A stretch of DNA of 64,000 nt from NCBI GenBank assembly GCA_964392455.1, contig CAYMPG010000006.1, positions 16,657 to 80,656 on the forward strand. Direction: 5' to 3'. Numbering within the stretch: position 1 is the first letter of the stretch; each line of letters opens with the position of its first letter. Source of the stretch: SFEL01 sp964392455 (GTDB lineage Bacteria; Bacillota; Clostridia; Christensenellales; CAG-138). Positions 59,254 to 64,000 of this stretch are shown here, piece by piece. The notes under the pieces were generated by a model that had not been told where the DNA came from, did not search any database, and worked only from the letters and a program-made list of their open reading frames with translations. The translations under genes and the position numbers were made by a program.

Positions 59254-59703
59254 ATGAGCTGCAACAGAATGGAGATAGACCACGAGCTTCAAAGCTATTT
59301 TCAAATCATGCAGTCTATGGATAGCCTGTATGAGGAATATGCCAGGAAGAATGGCCTCACATATATGAGCCTGTATATTCTGGAGACCCTCTATGAGCAG
59401 AATGGCTGTACCCAGAAAAAAATATCTGAGGTCACCCTGTACCCAAAGCAGACGGTTAATATGGTCATTCGTTCCTTCATGGAAAAGGGATGGGTGGAGC
59501 TTGAGCAGAGCGAGGATGACCGCCGCAATAAAAGGGTAGAGCTGACGGAAGCAGGCCGGCAGTTTGCGAGGAAAACTGTTGAAACATTCTGGAGCGCAGG
59601 GAGCAACGCATTTGCGGAGCTTGGTGCTGTAGAGAGGGGCATCATGATACGCACGATGAGGGCATTTGCCACTTCTTTCTCAGAAAAGGTGAGAAGACTA
59701 TAG
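59254..59703 (+). CDS. MarR-family transcriptional regulator
   Basis: A 149-residue winged-helix regulator of the MarR group. The recognition helix region CTQKKISEVTLYPKQTVNMVI and the wing LEQSEDDRRNKRVELTEAGRQFA are typical. It is placed directly before a MATE efflux gene, like MepR before MepA, and probably represses the pair. A TTG at 59188 in the same frame lies in the promoter, so ATG 59254 with AAAGGACAAGGA upstream is the true start. The inducer is unknown. Confidence 0.88.
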   Translation: MSCNRMEIDHELQSYFQIMQSMDSLYEEYARKNGLTYMSLYILETLYEQNGCTQKKISEVTLYPKQTVNMVIRSFMEKGWVELEQSEDDRRNKRVELTEAGRQFARKTVETFWSAGSNAFAELGAVERGIMIRTMRAFATSFSEKVRRL

Positions 59704-59716
59704 GAGGAAATACAGA

Positions 59717-61096
59717 ATGAAAAGGGATACAAAAGCAATGTATGCCACCATGTCCCCATGGAGGCTATTTTTTATAGTGGCGCTGCCGGGCATGATAAGC
59801 ATGTTTACCATGTCTATCTATAATATTATTGAAGGTGTTTTTATAGGTCAGAAGCTGGGCGAAGCTGCCTTGGCTGCCGTTAATATAGCCTTGCCTGTTG
59901 TAATGATAAATTTTTCATTGGCGGATATGATAGGCGTGGGCTCATCGGCGATTATCTCCATAGCCCTTGGTAAGAAGGATGATGCCGCTGCAAATAATAC
60001 GTTTTCCTGCGCCATGGTTGCTATACTGCTGATATCGCTGGCAATGGGGCTTACAATGTTCCTTGCTGCTGAACCACTTGTAAGGCTGATGGGGGCAGAT
60101 GAGAGCATAGCCGAAACAGCGGCAAGGTATACCCGCACATATGCTGTGTTCAGCCCGTTTACTACGTTGTTTTTTGCAATGGATAACTATCTTCGCATAA
60201 GCGGTTTTGTAAAAACCAGCATGGTAATCAATGTGGCTTCAAACTTTGGCACCATTGGGCTGCTGATACTGTTTCTGCTGGTTATGGAAATGGATGTGGT
60301 AGGGTCTGCAATGGCCGCCTGCATATCAATGTGCTGCTGTTCAATGGCTGCACTGTTGCCGTTTCTCAGGGGAAAAACACTGCTGAGATTTGTCAGACCA
60401 AAATTCAGCAGGGCTCTGTTCAGAAAGATAGTTGCGTGCGGCGCACCGACCTTTTTTGACAATATTGCCGGTCGTATCACCTCGGTGATGATGAATATTT
60501 CCCTTATGACACTTGGCGTTAAGGCCATGGGAGAAGGGGGCGGTACCACTGCCGTGGCTACGTATTCGGTTTTGATGTATGCCAGCGAATTGTGCCAGCC
60601 GCTGCTTTACGGCATGAGCGACTCTATAGCCCCGGCATTGGGCTATAACTGGGGCGCAGCGAACTATGAACGGGTAAGAAAAATAGCCAGGTGCAATTAT
60701 ATAGGCGGCTGCTCTGTGGGCGTATGTGCGTCGGCTATACTGTTTTTCTTTTCAGAGACTGTGGCCTCGCTGTTTGTGGATGCACAGGATGTGCAGCTCG
60801 TTACAATGGCTTCCCATGCGCTGAAGCTGTTTTGCCTGACATATCTTGTACGGTGGTTCCCATTGGCTACCCAGAGCTTTTTCAGCGCAATCGGTAAGCC
60901 GGTGTATGCAACCATACTGTCTGTTTCCGCTGCGCTGGTATTCCCTGCGGTGCTGCTGAGCGGCCTGTGGAAGCTGGGATTGGATGGCATCTGGCTGAAT
61001 ATGTTTGGCACAGCCGTTCTGTCTGCAATACTTGGGATAATACTCCTTCGCAGAATCTGGAAAACGGTCAATGATAAGCATCCCCATTTGGGCTAA
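59717..61096 (+). CDS. MATE-family efflux transporter, MepA-like
   Basis: A 459-residue, twelve-helix MATE exporter that uses sodium or proton gradients to expel cationic drugs. The family pattern is visible in FIVALPGMISMFTMSIYNIIEGVFIGQKLGEAALAAVN-type text (start of helix 1 to 2), PFTTLFFAMDNYLRISGF, and YGMSDSIAPALGYNWGAANYERV in the second half. AGGAGG precedes the ATG. Co-transcribed with marR. A convergent second MATE gene ends 13 bases away. Confidence 0.92.
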   Translation: MKRDTKAMYATMSPWRLFFIVALPGMISMFTMSIYNIIEGVFIGQKLGEAALAAVNIALPVVMINFSLADMIGVGSSAIISIALGKKDDAAANNTFSCAMVAILLISLAMGLTMFLAAEPLVRLMGADESIAETAARYTRTYAVFSPFTTLFFAMDNYLRISGFVKTSMVINVASNFGTIGLLILFLLVMEMDVVGSAMAACISMCCCSMAALLPFLRGKTLLRFVRPKFSRALFRKIVACGAPTFFDNIAGRITSVMMNISLMTLGVKAMGEGGGTTAVATYSVLMYASELCQPLLYGMSDSIAPALGYNWGAANYERVRKIARCNYIGGCSVGVCASAILFFFSETVASLFVDAQDVQLVTMASHALKLFCLTYLVRWFPLATQSFFSAIGKPVYATILSVSAALVFPAVLLSGLWKLGLDGIWLNMFGTAVLSAILGIILLRRIWKTVNDKHPHLG

Positions 61097-61109
61097 GGTG
61101 CGGCATCTT

Positions 61110-62486
61110 TTATACTGGGGAGGTGGAGGATGCACCGTCAGTGAGCCTCTTTAAATAAGGAAGTATCAGCGCCGCTGCGGCGGCAAGGGCCAGTGCATCT
61201 GCCAGCGGGGTAGCCCATGCAATGCCGTCTATGCCCAGCATTGAATCAAATATCAGCATCAGCGGAATATCCAGCCCACCCTTACGCAATAGCGACAGGA
61301 TAAGCGGCTGCAGCTTTTTGCCTGTTGCCTGAAAGATGGTGACGGAGAGAAAGTTGAGCGCCGTGGTAGGGCAGGCAAGGCATATTATCCGAAGGAAGCT
61401 CCGCCCAAACTCCACGGTGGCGCTGTCATTTATAAAGCAGCGGATGATGGGCGCGGCACCCAAGAACATGAGCGCCATGCCGGCAAGAGCCACCAGTATA
61501 CAGTCCATAAGCAGTGCCTTTATGGCTGCCATCATGCGCTTGTGATTGCCGGAGCTGTAGTTGAAGCCTATCAGCGGCAGCGTGCCCTGGGTCATGCCCT
61601 GTGCTATGGCAAAGGCCATAAGGTCTATGCGCTTTGCAATTCCCATGCCGGCTACGGCCTCATTTGAGTAATCCGCTATCATTTTATTCAGCGTTAGATT
61701 TGACAGGGTGCTCATCAGCGTCATTATAAAGCTGGGCAGCCCCACGGCCATTACCTCTGAGGGTATTCCCTGCTTTAGAGTGAAGCATCTGGGAGATGGG
61801 GTGATGGTGGTGGATTTGCGGATACGGTATAGAAAAATGAAGAAATACGCCGTTGCGGCCACGTTGGACAGCATGGTGGCAATAGCTGCGCCTGTAATAT
61901 CCATTTTAAAGAGGAATATGAAGATGGGATCCAGCACCATATTCAAAATCCCGCCAAAGGCTACGCCAAAGCTGGCCCGCCCGGAGTAACCTTCGGAGCG
62001 GATAAGATGTGCAAGCTCGGCATTTAATACCGTGGGAACTGCGCCAACGCCTATAGTCCAGAAGATATAGGAAGCACAAAAGGCGGAGGTATCATTATCA
62101 GCTCCAAGCAGGGGCAGAAGCGTATCCTTTAGCAGCACCGCAGCTATGCCATAGCACAGGGATATGGCTATTGCGCCCCAGATGCAGAAGGCGGAAGTGT
62201 GGCGGGCCTTTTCCCGCTCTCCCACGCCGAGGCAGCGGGATATCATGCTGGCCCCGCCAATGCCAAATAGATTTGCAAAGGCTGTTAAGAACATGAATAA
62301 GGGCATGGCAAGTGTGGCGGCAGCTACCTGATTAGGGTCGCCAAGCTGGCCGATAAAAAATGTATCCGCCATATTGTAAACAACCGTAATAAGCTGGGCT
62401 ATTACCGTTGGCACTGCCAGTGAGATGATAGCTTTGCCCACCGGGGCTGAAGAAAAAAGCTGCTCCTTTTCCATCATGTTATTCAT
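61110..62486 (-). CDS. MATE-family efflux transporter, second
   Basis: A 458-residue, twelve-helix MATE transporter on the minus strand, related to the first but not a recent copy. Features include ITVVYNMADTFFIGQLGDPNQ at helices 1-2 and FGIGGASMISRCLGVGEREK, then LIGFNYSSGNHKRMMAAIK in the second half. The start at 62486 (MNNMMEKEQL) overlaps the TetR stop by four bases and follows GAGGT; the frame extends 15 codons upstream into tetR. It forms an operon with the TetR gene and is repressed by it in all likelihood. Confidence 0.92.
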   Translation of the reverse strand: MNNMMEKEQLFSSAPVGKAIISLAVPTVIAQLITVVYNMADTFFIGQLGDPNQVAAATLAMPLFMFLTAFANLFGIGGASMISRCLGVGEREKARHTSAFCIWGAIAISLCYGIAAVLLKDTLLPLLGADNDTSAFCASYIFWTIGVGAVPTVLNAELAHLIRSEGYSGRASFGVAFGGILNMVLDPIFIFLFKMDITGAAIATMLSNVAATAYFFIFLYRIRKSTTITPSPRCFTLKQGIPSEVMAVGLPSFIMTLMSTLSNLTLNKMIADYSNEAVAGMGIAKRIDLMAFAIAQGMTQGTLPLIGFNYSSGNHKRMMAAIKALLMDCILVALAGMALMFLGAAPIIRCFINDSATVEFGRSFLRIICLACPTTALNFLSVTIFQATGKKLQPLILSLLRKGGLDIPLMLIFDSMLGIDGIAWATPLADALALAAAAALILPYLKRLTDGASSTSPV

Positions 62487-63064
62487 AGCTGAGACCTCTT
62501 TTCTGCCTGGGCAAGGCCGTCTATATAGCACCCAATGGCAGCGTTAAAGCTGTCATCCACGTTGGCCGGCAAATGGGAAAAGAAGCCGGCATCCTCCTGG
62601 GATACAAAGCCGTGAACTATCCCACGGAGCACACGCTGCCAGTGTATCTTTTCCGTATATGTAAAGGCGGTATGTTCCAGAACATTGAGAAATGGCTCGA
62701 CTATGCAGCGGGATATTTCATACATATTTTCGCTGCATTTTACAGCGGTATGCATGATAAGCCTGTAAAGCTCCCGGTGCTCCCTGGCAAATTTGCGATA
62801 TGCCTCGGCCAGGGCTGTGATGGCGGCCGTGCCGGTTTTCATATGTATGGCATTCATTTCGGCTTCCCGCTGCATTTCAAGCGCATATGCACATACTTCG
62901 ACCATGAGCTCATCCATGCCCTGAATATGATTGTAGAGGGATGCTGTTTTTACATTGAGGCTGTCGGCCAGGGCCCGCATTGAAAAATCGGCGGTGCCCT
63001 GTTGTTCTATGAGGGCGGCGGCTACCTCAACTACCCGCTCCTTTGATAGCCCATTTCGTGGCAT
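62483..63064 (-). CDS. TetR-family repressor of the adjacent MATE gene
   Basis: A 193-residue TetR-type regulator. The N-terminal helix-turn-helix reads VAAALIEQQGTADFSMRALADSLNVKTASLYNHI (only its outline is needed), and the C-terminal ligand domain is of the TetR_C_33 or related type (ALEMQREAEMNAIHMKTG). It is transcribed ahead of the MATE gene and overlaps it, and a twin operator lies in its promoter, so autoregulation is likely. GGGAGGA precedes the ATG; the longer frame to 63172 passes through the promoter and is not used. Confidence 0.9.
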   Translation of the reverse strand: MPRNGLSKERVVEVAAALIEQQGTADFSMRALADSLNVKTASLYNHIQGMDELMVEVCAYALEMQREAEMNAIHMKTGTAAITALAEAYRKFAREHRELYRLIMHTAVKCSENMYEISRCIVEPFLNVLEHTAFTYTEKIHWQRVLRGIVHGFVSQEDAGFFSHLPANVDDSFNAAIGCYIDGLAQAEKRSQL

Positions 63065-63082
63065 GGGATAATCCTCCCTAAA

Positions 63083-63129
63083 ACTAATAGCGTTAGTTTC
63101 AATATATGCTAATGCCATTAGTTTGTCAA
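63083..63129 (-). promoter_or_regulatory. TetR promoter with two 15-base palindromic operators
   Basis: On the minus strand, TTGACA (63124-63129), 17 bases, TATATT (63101-63106). Two related palindromes, ACTAATAGCGTTAGT (63083-63097) and GCTAATGCCATTAGT (63108-63122), are spaced 25 bases apart; the second fills the spacer between -35 and -10 and the first covers the start region. This is the usual layout for TetR autorepression. Confidence 0.7.
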
Positions 63130-63140
63130 GACGATATATT

Positions 63141-63168
63141 AAAAGAGACAGGCAAGCCTGTCTCTTTT
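63141..63168 (-). terminator. Terminator after the leucine-rich-repeat gene
   Basis: AAAAGAGACAGGC pairs perfectly with GCCTGTCTCTTTT over a 2-base loop; on the minus strand it ends in TTTTAATATAT. It lies between the repeat-protein gene and the tetR promoter and could act in both directions. Confidence 0.85.
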
Positions 63169-63184
63169 GCATGACCGTATTTTT

Positions 63185-64000
63185 TCATTCTCCCGCAAAC
63201 ACAAACGCCAGAACGCCATTCAGCCCAAGGGTTTTGCCGGAGTAGCTTTTAGCGTACTTTATGGCAAGGGGCTTGCTATTAAGGTATACGTCCAGATCGC
63301 CGCAGCCTGAGAAGGAGCTTTCCCTAAGGTCGAGGGAGAACTTTCGGCAGGGAATTTCAATGGACTTAAGCCCTGTGCAGCCTGCAAAGCCCTGGGAAAG
63401 CACTGTAAGCTTGGGGTTTGATTCGGAGGAAAGCAGTATCTTTTCTATGGATGTGTTTTCAAAGGCGTGTTCACCTATGGTGATGCTGCCGTAAAAGACC
63501 AGTGTACCTGACAAGGCAGAATCCTTAAAGGCGTAAGCGCCTATTTCCTTTAGTGAAGATGGAAACTCTATAGTGCCGAGCTTTGTGCAGCCTTCAAAGG
63601 CAGAAGGCATTATGTCATTAAGGGTGCTTTTCGGGGAAAAGGTCACGCTGGTTAAGGAGGTGCAGCCGCTGAATGCTCCTTCGTCTATGGTGGTGACTGA
63701 GGCGGGTATATCTATGGAACAGAGGGCGGTATTACCCTTAAATACGTCCTTCCCAATGGTCTGTATGCCATCAGGTATGGATATATGGGCATCTGTGCCT
63801 ATGTAGCCGGTAAGTATGGTGGAATCATCAGCATCCAGAGTAAATTCCGGCCTTGCTCCGACAGAGGCTTTTAGCATGGGCTCAGGTGGCATCTCATTAA
63901 CAGACTCAGCTACGGTTGCAGGCACATCAGGAACGGGGGAGGGGAAAACGCCATCCCGTCCGTCCTTTCCATCTGCACCATCCCTGCCGTCAGCGCCCCG
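63185..64000 (-). CDS. Collagen-like and leucine-rich-repeat (BspA-type) surface protein, C-terminal part
   Basis: Partial: the frame is open to the window edge, so the N-terminus lies beyond it. The visible 271 residues begin with collagen-like Gly-x-Asp triplets (GADGRDGADGKDGRDG) followed by a linker (FPSPVPDVPAT), and then at least five BspA-type leucine-rich repeats (LRR_5; IPDGIQTIGKDVFKGN, IPASVTTIDEGAFSGCTSL, MPSAFEGCTKLGTIEFPSSLKEIGAYAFKD). Such proteins sit on the surface of gut and oral bacteria and bind host or bacterial ligands. The stop is followed by a perfect terminator hairpin. Anchoring cannot be seen from this end. Confidence 0.85.
   Translation of the reverse strand, partial: RGADGRDGADGKDGRDGVFPSPVPDVPATVAESVNEMPPEPMLKASVGARPEFTLDADDSTILTGYIGTDAHISIPDGIQTIGKDVFKGNTALCSIDIPASVTTIDEGAFSGCTSLTSVTFSPKSTLNDIMPSAFEGCTKLGTIEFPSSLKEIGAYAFKDSALSGTLVFYGSITIGEHAFENTSIEKILLSSESNPKLTVLSQGFAGCTGLKSIEIPCRKFSLDLRESSFSGCGDLDVYLNSKPLAIKYAKSYSGKTLGLNGVLAFVFAGE

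Overview
The window is about 64 kb of a Gram-positive, endospore-forming, probably anaerobic bacterium of the Clostridia type. The main evidence is a complete spoIIIA operon together with spoIVB, spo0A, a sporulation sigma factor, ylmC/ymxH, ytfJ and a drm (deoB)-dacF neighbourhood, plus a sodium-pumping decarboxylase typical of fermenting anaerobes. Most genes use ATA and AGG codons heavily. The order of many housekeeping blocks (nusB-folD-xseA-xseB-ispA-dxs-tlyA-nadK-argR-recN-spoIVB; scpA-scpB-DUF2953-ytfJ-dacB-rluB; murB-rapZ-whiA-dnaE) matches the Bacillota backbone. I cannot name the genus. No rRNA, tRNA, CRISPR array, prophage or insertion sequence was seen.

Layout. 1-5.6 kb: end of a sporulation sigma factor gene, plsY, a divergent SAH/MTA deaminase and SAH hydrolase pair, ylmC, nrdR and pgeF. 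5.6-10.6 kb: an unknown membrane protein, then spoIIIAA-AH, with a spoIIIAF of only 57 residues. 10.7-12.4 kb: Asp23/AmaP/DUF2273 envelope cluster and nusB. 12.5-22.8 kb: folD to spoIVB, with an in-frame amber codon near the start of recN. 22.9-26.7 kb: five accessory genes (XRE regulator, GNAT, methyltransferase, AraC/GyrI regulator, alpha/beta hydrolase) lying between spoIVB and spo0A. 26.9-30.7 kb: spo0A with an altered receiver pocket, a SpoIIM-like protein, deoB and a DacF homologue that has lost all three active-site motifs. 30.8-35.6 kb: M50 protease, scpAB, DUF2953, ytfJ, an intact DacB/DacF carboxypeptidase and a pseudouridine synthase. 35.7-39.2 kb: the oad operon (gamma, biotin carrier, beta, alpha). 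39.3-43.7 kb: a large CotH/lamin-tail lipoprotein (minus strand) and a tethered barnase with its barstar. 43.9-49.1 kb: two tandem paralogous two-component systems. 49.1-58.9 kb: radical SAM protein, a structured leader, an orphan solute-binding protein, murB, rapZ, whiA, dnaE and rlmD. 59-64 kb: MarR-MATE and a convergent TetR-MATE pair with a clear double operator, then the 3' part of a collagen-like/leucine-rich-repeat surface protein running off the window.

Taken together, the sporulation genes are the most unusual part. A minimal SpoIIIAF, a Spo0A lacking the acidic pair and conserved lysine of the receiver, a catalytically dead DacF homologue and a very divergent SpoIIM-like protein all sit beside otherwise intact engulfment and channel genes, which suggests a rewired or partly eroding pathway. 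The other unexplained signals are RNA-level: a promoter-proximal multi-stem leader with an intrinsic terminator near 50.1 kb, a structured 3' element near 59.0 kb, a 26-codon leader ORF before the oad operon, and several perfect or near-perfect stems that bury Shine-Dalgarno sequences. All starts, structures and families were judged by eye; nothing was computed or searched.
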